Part shown: one piece after another, positions 27,279 through 35,052 of the stretch
Position numbering within the stretch: position 1 is the first letter of the stretch
Layout: every line of letters begins with the position of its first letter
Source of the DNA: Clostridia bacterium
GTDB taxonomy: Bacteria; Bacillota; Clostridia; Christensenellales; Aristaeellaceae
DNA length: 64,000 nucleotides
Reading direction: 5' to 3'
NCBI GenBank assembly: GCA_017516765.1
Contig: JAFXBE010000033.1
Location: forward strand, 1 to 64,000
Translations under genes and position numbers: made by a program
Notes under the pieces: model-generated
Database searches by the model: none
What the model was told of the DNA's origin: nothing
Seen by the model: only the letters and a program-made list of their open reading frames with translations

Positions 27279-27324
27279 ATCGGGAAAAAGAGCGAAAATA
27301 AATATTGTATGCATTTTTCCCGAT
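27279..27324 (+). repeat. 11-base inverted repeat in the pit leader
   Basis: ATCGGGAAAAA (27279-27289) and TTTTTCCCGAT (27314-27324) are perfect complements around a 24-base AT-rich loop, 33 bases before the pit start codon. It could be an operator or an RNA hairpin in the 5' leader. No strong promoter is apparent between 27174 and 27357. Confidence 0.6.
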
Positions 27325-27357
27325 ACACGGGCAACAAGAACGGAGGACTGTTCGTAC

Positions 27358-28407
27358 ATGGATCTCTCGCTGGCATATTTCTGGGGACAGATGACCCAGA
27401 ACCCCCTGCTGACTGTGGCTGTGGTGCTTACTCTGGGCGTTATTCTGGTCAACGGCTGGACAGATGCCCCCAACGCTATCGCCACCTGCGTTGCGACCCG
27501 CTGCATGCGGCCCGGCGCAGCCATCCTGATGGCTGCTGTGTTCAACTTCCTTGGTGTTTTCCTGATGAGTATGATCAACGCGACCGTGGCAGAGACCATC
27601 ACCAAGATGGTAGACTTCGGTACCGACCAGCACGAAGCCATCGTAGCCCTGAGTGCTGCACTGTTCGCCATTGTGGTCTGGGCAACGCTGGCATGGTACT
27701 TCGGTATCCCTACCAGTGAAAGCCACGCCCTGATCGCCGGTCTGACCGGTGGCGCCATCGCCCTGCACGGCGGTCTTGCCGGTGTTAACGGCGCAGAGTG
27801 GGTCAAGGTGCTCTACGGTCTTGTTATTTCTGTTGTAATGGGCTTTGCCCTTGGCTGGATCGTTTGCAAGCTGGTGGTTCTCATCTTCCGCAACGTGCAC
27901 CGCCAGAAAACCGAGAAGTTCTTCAAGGGTGCGCAGATCACCGGTGCGGCTGCCATGGCTTTCATGCACGGCGCACAGGACGGTCAGAAGTTTATGGGCG
28001 TTATCCTGCTGAGCAACTTCCTTGCCCAGGGCATGGAGCCCCAGCCCTGCCCGATCCCCATGTGGATGATGCTGCTTTGCTCCATCGTGATGGGTGTCGG
28101 CACCTCCATCGGCGGCAAGAAGATCATCAAGTCCGTGGGTATGGACATGGTCAAACTGGAAAAGTATCAGGGCTTCTCGGCCGATATCGCCGCTGCCATC
28201 TCCCTGTTCTTCTCCTCCACCTTCGGTATTCCCGTATCCACCACCCACGCCAAGACCACCGCCATCATGGGTGTTGGTGCGGTTAAGCGTCTTTCCGCCA
28301 TCAACTTCGGCGTTGTAAAGGAAATGGCCATGACCTGGCTGCTCACCTTCCCCGGCTGCGGTCTGATCGGCTTCCTGATGACCAAGCTGTTCATGTATCT
28401 GTTCTGA
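27358..28407 (+). CDS. pit: Inorganic phosphate transporter, PiT family
   Basis: A 349-residue membrane protein of the PiT family (low-affinity phosphate import with protons or sodium). Both family signatures occur: NGWTDAPNAIATCVATRC in the N-terminal repeat and AFMHGAQDGQKFMGV in the C-terminal repeat, and FGIPTSESHALI / FGIPVSTTHAKT, the paired motif of the two halves. About ten hydrophobic helices. GGAGG lies 12 bases before the ATG. It is followed by a PhoU-like partner gene, the usual arrangement in Firmicutes. Confidence 0.95.
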   Translation: MDLSLAYFWGQMTQNPLLTVAVVLTLGVILVNGWTDAPNAIATCVATRCMRPGAAILMAAVFNFLGVFLMSMINATVAETITKMVDFGTDQHEAIVALSAALFAIVVWATLAWYFGIPTSESHALIAGLTGGAIALHGGLAGVNGAEWVKVLYGLVISVVMGFALGWIVCKLVVLIFRNVHRQKTEKFFKGAQITGAAAMAFMHGAQDGQKFMGVILLSNFLAQGMEPQPCPIPMWMMLLCSIVMGVGTSIGGKKIIKSVGMDMVKLEKYQGFSADIAAAISLFFSSTFGIPVSTTHAKTTAIMGVGAVKRLSAINFGVVKEMAMTWLLTFPGCGLIGFLMTKLFMYLF

Positions 28408-28445
28408 TCCCAACCGACTAAGCATACGAAAGGAAATGTGTTAAC

Positions 28446-29069
28446 ATGGCTAACAAGGCAGATCGTTTCTATTTTGATAACTTTATCGAGGCCGCCGACT
28501 GTGCCTGCAAGGGCGCCAACTATCTGGTGGAGTGCCTGACCAACTACAACCCCGACAAGATCCGCGAAATGCTGGATACCATGCACGAGTTTGAGCATGC
28601 CGGCGATGGCAAGAAGCACGAAATGTCCGCTGCTCTGGCACGCGCCTTCGTTACCCCCATCGAGCGCGACGACCTGGCCGACATCAGCCAGAACATCGAC
28701 GAAGTGTCCGACTGCCTGGAAGAAGTGCTGCAGCGGTTCTACGTGGATCAGGTGACCACCGTACCCACCGAAGCCATCGAGTTTGCCAAGAAGCTGGTGG
28801 AGAGCTGCGAGCTGATGAAGGCTATGCTGACCGAGTTTGTCAACTTCAAGAAGCCCGCCAAGCTGCACGAGATGATCGTGAACATGAACCACGTGGAAGA
28901 AGAGTGCGACCAGCTGTATCTGGAAGCCACCAAAAACGCCCGCATCCAGTTTACCGATGCACTGGATGTTATTGCCTGGCGCGAGATCTACGACCGCATG
29001 GAGAGCTGCTCCGATGCCTGCGAGCACGTGGGCGATTGCGTAGAAACCGTGGTTATGAAGAACACCTGA
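28446..29069 (+). CDS. PhoU-like DUF47 protein, partner of Pit
   Basis: A 207-residue all-helical protein of the DUF47/PhoU-like (TIGR00153) family, which is almost always next to a pit gene and thought to modulate phosphate uptake. Landmarks are CACKGANYLVE, MHEFEHAGDGKKHEM, FVTPIERDDLADISQNID and IAWREIYDRMESCSDACEHV. The start follows AAAGGAAATG with 10-base spacing. It lies 38 bases after pit. Confidence 0.93.
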   Translation: MANKADRFYFDNFIEAADCACKGANYLVECLTNYNPDKIREMLDTMHEFEHAGDGKKHEMSAALARAFVTPIERDDLADISQNIDEVSDCLEEVLQRFYVDQVTTVPTEAIEFAKKLVESCELMKAMLTEFVNFKKPAKLHEMIVNMNHVEEECDQLYLEATKNARIQFTDALDVIAWREIYDRMESCSDACEHVGDCVETVVMKNT

Positions 29070-29106
29070 TGCATTTGCACCGCCACCAAGAAAGGATGAA
29101 TTGCCC

Positions 29107-29652
29107 GTGAAACGCCTTCTCGCCGTTCTCCTCGCGCTGATTCTCTGCCTGCCTGCATTGGCGCTCGCCGACGATGACGAACTTCTTTCCAGCGCGATCG
29201 AGCCCGAAGCCAAGGGGCTCCGCATCAGCGAATTGATGGCCTCCAACAGCGAAACGCTGGAGGATTCCTTCGGTAATTCCGCCGACTGGATCGAGCTGCA
29301 CAACACCACCGAGGAGCCCATTGACCTGACCGGTATGTACCTGAGCGACAGCAAGAAGGATCTGGAGCGTTATCGCTTCCCCGACGGGCTGATCATCGAG
29401 CCCGGCGCATACCTGATCATCTTCTGCTCCGGTCTGAAAAAGAACGTGGAAGACGAGCTGCACACCCCCTTCAAGCTGAGCGCCTCCGGCGAGACCGTTT
29501 ATCTGATGCAGGATGGTCTGGCGGTGGATATCGTAACCTTCCCCAAGCAGGTTAGCGATATTTCCTACGCTCTGTGCGAAGACGGCACCTACGCCTTCAC
29601 CATTGATCCCACCCCCGGCGAAGCCAATGTGATCACTCCTGTGGAGGATTAA
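29107..29652 (+). CDS. Secreted lamin-tail-domain protein
   Basis: A 181-residue exported protein. The start is taken as GTG (29107), about 10 bases after AAAGGA; a TTG two codons upstream is the alternative. A signal peptide (KRLLAVLLALILCLPALALA) precedes an acidic mature start. Residues 35-145 form a lamin tail domain (LTD): LRISELMASN, DWIELHNTTEEPIDLTGMYLS, RYRFPDGLIIEPGAYLIIF, followed by PFKLSASGETVYLM. LTDs are immunoglobulin-like adhesion or scaffold modules. It sits 37 bases after the PhoU-like gene and is followed by a terminator, so it appears to be part of the phosphate operon, which is unexpected. Confidence 0.85.
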   Translation: MKRLLAVLLALILCLPALALADDDELLSSAIEPEAKGLRISELMASNSETLEDSFGNSADWIELHNTTEEPIDLTGMYLSDSKKDLERYRFPDGLIIEPGAYLIIFCSGLKKNVEDELHTPFKLSASGETVYLMQDGLAVDIVTFPKQVSDISYALCEDGTYAFTIDPTPGEANVITPVED

Positions 29653-29675
29653 CAGCTTTCTCACAAGCAAGAAAG

Positions 29676-29707
29676 CGGAGCAACGGCAGCATTTTGCCGC
29701 TGCTCCG
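29676..29707 (+). terminator. Terminator of the pit operon
   Basis: Stem CGGAGCAACGGCA / TGCCGCTGCTCCG with one mismatch and a short loop, followed by TTTTCTTG. Confidence 0.85.
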
Positions 29708-29731
29708 TTTTCTTGTACCGGCATATGAAAA

Positions 29732-29763
29732 CGCCCCGGACTCCCACAAGGGAACCCGGGGCG
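29732..29763 (-). terminator. Terminator of the SPFH gene
   Basis: On the minus strand CGCCCCGG-TTCCC pairs with GGGAGT-CCGGGGCG and is followed by TTTTCATATG, 20 bases past the SPFH stop. Confidence 0.8.
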
Positions 29764-29782
29764 TGATTATCGGGATGGGATA

Positions 29783-30871
29783 TTAACCGATCTTGGTGCC
29801 GCAGGAGGGGCAGAACTTGCTGCCGGCGGGCACTTCCTGGCCGCAACCGGTGCAGAAGGAAGCCTGAGGAGCTTCCTGCTTCTGGCCGCAGTTGGGGCAG
29901 AACTTGGAACCGGCAGGCACCATGCCGCCGCAACCGGCGCAGGGAGCACCGGCGGGAGCCGCAGCGGGAGCAGCCTGCTGTACGGGCTGCTGAGCAGGCT
30001 GCTGCATGCCCATGCCCATCATCTGGGTGAACATGTTGCCCATGCCCATACCCGCGCCCATGCCGATGCCCATACCGGCCATGCTGTTGGGGGTGGTGGC
30101 AGCCTCGCGCATGGCTTCGGCAGCCTGGAACTGGGTGTACTGGTTCAGATCGCCCACAACGCCCATGGAGGTGCGGCGGTCGATGGCCTTCTCCACTTCC
30201 TCGGGCAGGGAGATGTTCTCAATGTTGAAATCGCTCAGGGTAAGACCCAGCGCCTGTACCTTGGGATTGAGCGCCTGCATGCAGTACTGGCTCAGTTCGG
30301 CATAGTTGGCAGCCAGATCCAGTGCGGGAATCTTGCTCTGGGCAATGGCATCGCTCAGACCGCTGACCACGATGCTCTTGAGCTGGCTTTCGACGCCCTC
30401 AACGGTGAACAGCGCGCTGGTACCGAAAACTTCCTTCATGAAGGTAGCCACGTTGGCGGCATCCACACGGAAGGAGAAGGAACCGAAAGCGCGGATACGG
30501 ATCATACCGAAGTCGGCATCACGCATCATAACGGGGTTGGAGGTGCCCCACTTGCGATCCATGAACTGCTTGGTGTTCACGAAGTACAGATCGCTCTTGA
30601 AGGGGGAATTGAAGCCGAACTTCCAGCTCTTCAGAGCAGTGAGGATCGGCATATTCTGGGTGGTGAGCTCGTAACGGCCGGGAGTGAAAACATCGGCGAG
30701 CTGACCCTCATTAACGAAGATGGCGACTTGGCTTTCGCGCACGGTGAGCTGCGCGCCCATCATGATCTCCTTGCCGTTCATATCGTACTTGTGCACCATG
30801 GTGTTTGCGGTAGAATCGGTCCATTCGATCACATCGATCAACTGACCCTTGATAATGTCAAACAGTCCCAT
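29783..30871 (-). CDS. SPFH-domain protein with two C-terminal zinc ribbons
   Basis: A 362-residue protein. Residues 1-240 are an SPFH (band 7/stomatin-like) domain of the YdjI type, ending in a coiled segment; no N-terminal transmembrane helix is obvious. Residues 255-305 are low complexity, rich in Gly, Met, Gln, Pro and Ala. The C terminus has two zinc ribbons with closely similar sequence: C311/C314/C325/C328 and C340/C343/C354/C357. In Bacillus, YdjI-like proteins work with membrane-stress (Psp-like) systems, which is a family-level analogy only. RBS GAAAGGAG 8 bases before the ATG. It follows the receiver-like gene with a 45-base gap, so the two probably form an operon. Confidence 0.88.
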   Translation of the reverse strand: MGLFDIIKGQLIDVIEWTDSTANTMVHKYDMNGKEIMMGAQLTVRESQVAIFVNEGQLADVFTPGRYELTTQNMPILTALKSWKFGFNSPFKSDLYFVNTKQFMDRKWGTSNPVMMRDADFGMIRIRAFGSFSFRVDAANVATFMKEVFGTSALFTVEGVESQLKSIVVSGLSDAIAQSKIPALDLAANYAELSQYCMQALNPKVQALGLTLSDFNIENISLPEEVEKAIDRRTSMGVVGDLNQYTQFQAAEAMREAATTPNSMAGMGIGMGAGMGMGNMFTQMMGMGMQQPAQQPVQQAAPAAAPAGAPCAGCGGMVPAGSKFCPNCGQKQEAPQASFCTGCGQEVPAGSKFCPSCGTKIG

Positions 30872-30916
30872 TACGATAATCTCCTTTCAAAGTGCCTTAA
30901 GTTAATATTTGATGGC

Positions 30917-31708
30917 TCAGACCGCTTCCGTGCCGCGGGCGAACACATTCAGCCCGGGAATCTTCTGCACGTCCAGAACCTTCATGCTGAGACCCATATA
31001 GTTTTCCACCTGTTGTGCGGCTTCTTCAACAAACGCCTGTACCTTTTCGATCTGCAGTTCCTCTTCTCCGCGGGGGTAGCAGAGCACGCGCACTTCATCC
31101 TGCGAGACCACTGCCACATGCACCAGCATGGTGGGCTGCTCGCCGCAGAAGAAGTTGCGGAGCGCCACTTCTAGACGATTGCTGCCGTAATGCCAGCGTT
31201 CCGTAAGGAAGGGATCCTCTTCGTCCAGCCCCAGACGGGCAACCACGCAGGGAACATCGGCCTTTTCGTAGCATCGGAGCATGCTCAGACGGGTGCGGAT
31301 CTCTTTTTCGGAAGGAATCATGCCGCTGAGCAGCGCTTTGATCTGACGGGCGCGGGTGTATTCCAGTGCACTCTCTTCGTCATACTGATTATTGGCATGA
31401 TCTGCCCGGATCTGGTTCAACAGCCGATCCAGCAGACGGATGGTCTGCAGCTGCTCCTCGGCGGTATCCTCCACAGAAAAACGCAGCATCGTGGGGTATT
31501 TTTCCTGCGCATAGGCATCCAGTTCGGCGAAAACGCCTTCGCCGTCCATCGCGAGTGCGTCGATATGATGCTTCTGCATGCAGGCAATGGCCTCTTCTGC
31601 ATTGGCACGAAGGCGGGGCTGTTTAAATCCCATAACTTCCCATCCGCTCATGCCTTCGAACATATCCCGGACGCTTTGTTTCTCCGTTACGATCAATAAC
31701 CTGTACAC
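30917..31708 (-). CDS. Receiver-like regulatory protein of unknown function
   Basis: A 263-residue protein starting at GTG with GGAGGA upstream. Its first 120 residues look like a response-regulator receiver (YRLLIVTEKQSVRDMF, then HIDALAMDGEGVF). The acidic pair is reduced to T8-E9 while D55 stands where the phosphoacceptor would be. The rest (120-263) contains no recognisable DNA-binding domain; it includes RARQIKALLSGMIPSEKEIRTRL, here helical, followed by a mixed alpha/beta part. A related architecture occurs in YesN-type proteins before their AraC domain, which is absent here. Upstream of an SPFH gene. Confidence 0.65.
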   Translation of the reverse strand: MYRLLIVTEKQSVRDMFEGMSGWEVMGFKQPRLRANAEEAIACMQKHHIDALAMDGEGVFAELDAYAQEKYPTMLRFSVEDTAEEQLQTIRLLDRLLNQIRADHANNQYDEESALEYTRARQIKALLSGMIPSEKEIRTRLSMLRCYEKADVPCVVARLGLDEEDPFLTERWHYGSNRLEVALRNFFCGEQPTMLVHVAVVSQDEVRVLCYPRGEEELQIEKVQAFVEEAAQQVENYMGLSMKVLDVQKIPGLNVFARGTEAV

Positions 31709-31746
31709 GCTGTTTCCTCCGATATAAGTAAGATGAAACCAATATG

Positions 31747-31775
31747 ATTATACATTGTTACGACTAAAATTTCAA
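31747..31775 (-). promoter_or_regulatory. Promoter of the receiver-like/SPFH operon
   Basis: On the minus strand TTGAAA (31770-31775), 17-base spacer and TATAAT (31747-31752). The -35 overlaps the stop codon of the upstream SDR gene. Confidence 0.75.
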
Positions 31776-32602
31776 TGGTTAGGCGTGTCTGTGCCGTAAT
31801 ATTTCCGCAGGATCAGGCTGTTGACCCAATTGGGCAGGAAACGGTGCAGCCAGACAGCCAGATGCTGATCGAACTTGGCAACCCGCAGGCGGAAGCGCAT
31901 ATGGCGGCGCATGGTATTGCGCACCACCTTCTGCCCCAGCTTTTCGGGCAGGAGCCCGCCGCTCTCGTCCCGGTGGATGGCTGCGCAGGTGCATTCGTAG
32001 GCAGCGCGGTAAGCAGAGGCATCATCCTCGCCGGAGGCATGGAGTCGGGTATGGTCACTGCCTCCCCGGTGGTCGCCGGGTTCTACAAGACATACCTGTA
32101 CACCGAAACGGCGCGTTTCCATGGCAAGGCATTCCGCATAGCCCTCCATGGCGTGCTTGCTGGCTGTATAGGCGCTCTGGAACGGAATGCCCAACAGACC
32201 GTTGATGGAAGAGAACAGCACGATGCGACCGCTCTGCTGCTTGCGCATCTGCGGCAGCGCAGCCTGCACCAGACGGGTCGTACCCACAAAATTGGTCTCC
32301 ATCACCCGGCGGTATTCCTCGGGGGCGGTGTTTTCGCAAGCGCCCAGCACCAGTACCGCAGCGGCGCAAACAAGGGCATCCACACGGGGGGAGATGGCCA
32401 ACGCTTCATCAACAAAAGCAGCGCAGCTTTCCGGGATCGTCACATCCAGTGGCAGGTGATGGATGCCGTCTTCCGCTGTTTCGTTTGTAAAGGAACGCGC
32501 CCCGCCGATCACCGTCCAGCCGACCCCGGCGAACGCCTTGGCTGTCGCAAGTCCCAAACCGCTGGAAGCGCCTGTGATCCATACCGTTTTCTTCTCTTGC
32601 AT
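31772..32602 (-). CDS. Short-chain dehydrogenase/reductase
   Basis: A 276-residue Rossmann-fold oxidoreductase of the classical SDR type. The cofactor motif is TGASSGLGLA at residues 10-19. The usual NNAG is replaced by CAAAVLV. The catalytic set is the serine in FSSINGLLG and YTASK with the tyrosine and lysine. The substrate is unknown; the best general resemblance is to retinol-dehydrogenase/ketoreductase-like SDRs. The C-terminal 70 residues are basic and hydrophobic, perhaps membrane-associated. RBS GGGGAG lies 8 bases before the ATG. Divergent from the MFS gene. Confidence 0.87.
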   Translation of the reverse strand: MQEKKTVWITGASSGLGLATAKAFAGVGWTVIGGARSFTNETAEDGIHHLPLDVTIPESCAAFVDEALAISPRVDALVCAAAVLVLGACENTAPEEYRRVMETNFVGTTRLVQAALPQMRKQQSGRIVLFSSINGLLGIPFQSAYTASKHAMEGYAECLAMETRRFGVQVCLVEPGDHRGGSDHTRLHASGEDDASAYRAAYECTCAAIHRDESGGLLPEKLGQKVVRNTMRRHMRFRLRVAKFDQHLAVWLHRFLPNWVNSLILRKYYGTDTPNH

Positions 32603-32627
32603 CGTATTCTCCCCGTATCATTTGCTG

Positions 32628-32676
32628 GCGGTTATGACCGCTGTGCTATTATACCTTTCTTTTCCTCTTTGCGCAA
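32628..32676 (-). promoter_or_regulatory. SDR promoter and leader palindrome
   Basis: On the minus strand TTGCGC (32671-32676), 17-base spacer and TATAAT (32648-32653). Just downstream the leader holds GCGGT-TATG-ACCGC (32628-32641), a possible operator. A direct repeat TTGCGCA occurs at the -35. Confidence 0.6.
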
Positions 32677-32709
32677 TCTTTGCGCAGGTTTTCCTCTGTA
32701 TACTGCCCA

Positions 32710-32738
32710 TTGACATTCCCAAACGAAACCGCTATATT
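32710..32738 (+). promoter_or_regulatory. Promoter of the MFS-GDPD operon
   Basis: Consensus TTGACA (32710-32715), 17-base spacer and TATATT (32733-32738), 47 bases before the ATG. Confidence 0.8.
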
Positions 32739-32784
32739 AGAATCAATGATATTTCATTCAAAATCATACTTCGGAGGTTTCCGC

Positions 32785-34083
32785 ATGAAACTGAACTACA
32801 AGCGAACTTTATTGGTCGGTATGGCCTTTCTTTCCATCAGCGCCTTTTGGCAGTTATACGACAGCGTCGTGCCACTGATCCTGAAAAAGACCTTTCAGAT
32901 CGGCGATACCGTAGCCGGTGTGATCATGTCGCTGGACAATGTGCTGGCAGTTTTCCTGCTGCCCCTGTTCGGCAAGCTCTCGGACCGCACCTCCACACCG
33001 CTGGGCAAACGGATGCCGTTTATCCTGTTTGGCACCGTCTGCGCCGTGGTGCTGATGAACCTGCTGCCCGTGATGGATCATCGCATCGCCCTTGTGCCCT
33101 TTGTGGTGGTGCTCGGGCTTTTGCTCATCAGCATGGGCACCTACCGTTCCCCCGCTGTCGCCCTGATGCCGGATGTTACCCCCAAACCGCTGCGTTCCAA
33201 GGGAAATGCCATCATCAACCTGATGGGTACGCTGGGCGGCGTATTCGTACTGCTTGCCAACAATTTCCTTATCGGCAAGCAAGCGGATGGACGTGCTGAT
33301 TACCAGCTGCTGTTTATTGCGGTTTCTGCCCTGATGGCCGTCGCTGTACTGATCCTGCTGATCTTCGTCAAGGAAAACAAGCTGGCATCGGAAGCCGCAG
33401 CCATCAATGCCGAACTGGATGCAAAGCAGCCCGCCGCCGAAGAACCCGCCAAAAACAGCAGCGGTCTGACCAAAGAAATGCGTACCAGCCTGATGCTGAT
33501 CCTCTTCTCCGTTTTCTTCTGGTTTATGGGCTACAATGCCGTAACCACCTCCTTTACCAAATATGTGGATGTACGTTGGGGTTACGATCTAAAAGAAGCC
33601 TCCAACTGCCTGATGGTGGGCACCGTTGCCGCGGTGATCAGCTATCTGCCGGTTGGCATGCTTTCCTCCCGTTTCGGGCGCAAACGGATGATCCAGATGG
33701 GCGTTGCCATGCTGGCGCTTGGTTTTCTGGCAGCCTCCTTCTTCCCCACATTCAACGCAGGCGTGTACGTGGTGTTCGCGCTGGTTGGCATCTCCTGGGC
33801 TATGATCAACGTCAACTCCTATCCCATGGTGGTGGAGATCAGCAAAAACGGCGATGTTGGCAAATACACCGGTTTCTACTACACCTTCTCCATGTCTGCC
33901 CAGATTGTTACCCCCATTCTGAGCGGTTTCCTGCTGGAGCATGTGGGGTACCACACCCTGCTGCCCTACGCAGCCATTATGGTCGCCATTTCCTTTGTTA
34001 CCATCAGCCTTACCCGCCACGGCGACAGCAGACCCGAAGCCCCCAAGGACAAGCTGGAAGCCTTTGATGTAGGAGATGATTGA
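32785..34083 (+). CDS. MFS transporter, SLC45-like sugar transporter
   Basis: A 432-residue major facilitator protein with 12 predicted helices. The first helices (TLLVGMAFLSISAFWQLYDSVVPLIL) and the loop GKLSDRTSTPLGKRMPFILFG with GRRxP-like character, together with the MGTYRSPAVALMPDVTPKPLRSKGNA segment, resemble SLC45/GPH-type sucrose or melibiose symporters. A linker rich in Ala, Glu and Lys around residue 205-240 joins the two halves. Likely a disaccharide or oligosaccharide importer using proton or cation symport (inference). ATG chosen for GGAGG at 7-base spacing. Its stop overlaps the start region of the GDPD gene. Confidence 0.85.
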   Translation: MKLNYKRTLLVGMAFLSISAFWQLYDSVVPLILKKTFQIGDTVAGVIMSLDNVLAVFLLPLFGKLSDRTSTPLGKRMPFILFGTVCAVVLMNLLPVMDHRIALVPFVVVLGLLLISMGTYRSPAVALMPDVTPKPLRSKGNAIINLMGTLGGVFVLLANNFLIGKQADGRADYQLLFIAVSALMAVAVLILLIFVKENKLASEAAAINAELDAKQPAAEEPAKNSSGLTKEMRTSLMLILFSVFFWFMGYNAVTTSFTKYVDVRWGYDLKEASNCLMVGTVAAVISYLPVGMLSSRFGRKRMIQMGVAMLALGFLAASFFPTFNAGVYVVFALVGISWAMINVNSYPMVVEISKNGDVGKYTGFYYTFSMSAQIVTPILSGFLLEHVGYHTLLPYAAIMVAISFVTISLTRHGDSRPEAPKDKLEAFDVGDD

Positions 34084-34085
34084 TC

Positions 34086-34913
34086 ATGTTTCTTCTGTGG
34101 ATCCTCGCCATTGCGCTTTTGTTCGCAGGGCTGTATCTGTGGATGATCGCCCCCGACGAGCACCATCCGGATGTTGACGACCTCGCCGGTTGGCGTTACG
34201 CCCACCGCGGTCTGCACGACGGCAACCGTGAGGTGCCCGAAAACAGCCTCCGTGCCTTTCAGCTGGCGGTTGAGAACGGCTATGGCATGGAACTGGATGT
34301 GCAGCTGACTGCCGATGGGCAACTGGTGGTGTTTCATGACAAGACCCTCAAGCGCGTATGCGGCGCCGATGTTGTGCTGCACACCCTTACTTACGACCAG
34401 CTGAGTATGTATCCCCTGCCGGACGGTTCCTGCATCCCGCTGTTTTCGCAGGTTCTGGAGCTGGTAGACGGCAGAGCCCCCATCATTGTTGAGGTGAAGT
34501 ATCACGGCGATGTTACTGCCAACGCCGAAGCGGCGCACAGGATACTGCGGGGCTACCGCGGCGCCTATTGTGTGGAGTCCTTCCATCCGCTTGCCATGTA
34601 CTATTTCCGCAAGCACGCCCCGGAGATCGCCCGCGGACAGCTGGCCGACGGCGGCAGGTACAGCAAAGGCGAAAGTTCCCTGCTCGTGCATCTGGCAATG
34701 AAGCACCTGCTGGTCAACTGTATCTCCCGTCCGCATTTTGTCGCCTATTCCGTGCCGGAGGACAAAACCCCCGCCATGTGGCTGATGAAGAATCTCTTCA
34801 AACCCCTGCTGGCGGCATGGACCATCAGCGACCAGCATACGCTGGATGCGTGCAAAGGCGTGTACGACTACCCGATTTTCGAGCTCTTCATCCCTCGGGA
34901 AGAACAGGAGTGA
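34086..34913 (+). CDS. Glycerophosphodiester phosphodiesterase
   Basis: A 275-residue protein with one N-terminal transmembrane helix (residues 1-22) and a GDPD TIM barrel: AHRGLHDG near residue 38, PENSLRAFQLAVENGYGMELDVQLTADG, with E and D metal ligands in MELDVQ, FHDKTLKR, and IIVEVK. It splits glycerophosphodiesters to sn-glycerol 3-phosphate and an alcohol. The ATG at 34086 gives a 10-base spacing to AGGAG; a TTG two codons earlier overlaps the preceding stop. Together with the MFS gene it forms an operon. It ends before the promoter of the regulator gene at 35053. Confidence 0.9.
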   Translation: MFLLWILAIALLFAGLYLWMIAPDEHHPDVDDLAGWRYAHRGLHDGNREVPENSLRAFQLAVENGYGMELDVQLTADGQLVVFHDKTLKRVCGADVVLHTLTYDQLSMYPLPDGSCIPLFSQVLELVDGRAPIIVEVKYHGDVTANAEAAHRILRGYRGAYCVESFHPLAMYYFRKHAPEIARGQLADGGRYSKGESSLLVHLAMKHLLVNCISRPHFVAYSVPEDKTPAMWLMKNLFKPLLAAWTISDQHTLDACKGVYDYPIFELFIPREEQE

Positions 34914-34976
34914 TGCGTTCCCCGCTCTCTTTCGAGGGGCTCGGCGAAGGAACATTCAGAAAAACAGGCATTTTAC

Positions 34977-35005
34977 TTGTAGAAACATAAAATGTCTGAT
35001 ATAAT
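34977..35005 (+). promoter_or_regulatory. Promoter of the BTAD regulator gene
   Basis: TTGTAG (34977-34982), 17-base spacer and TATAAT (35000-35005), 47 bases before the ATG at 35053. Confidence 0.7.
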
Positions 35006-35052
35006 ACTTTTCTGTACCAAATTACCCCACATTTCAGGAGGATGCCATTATC

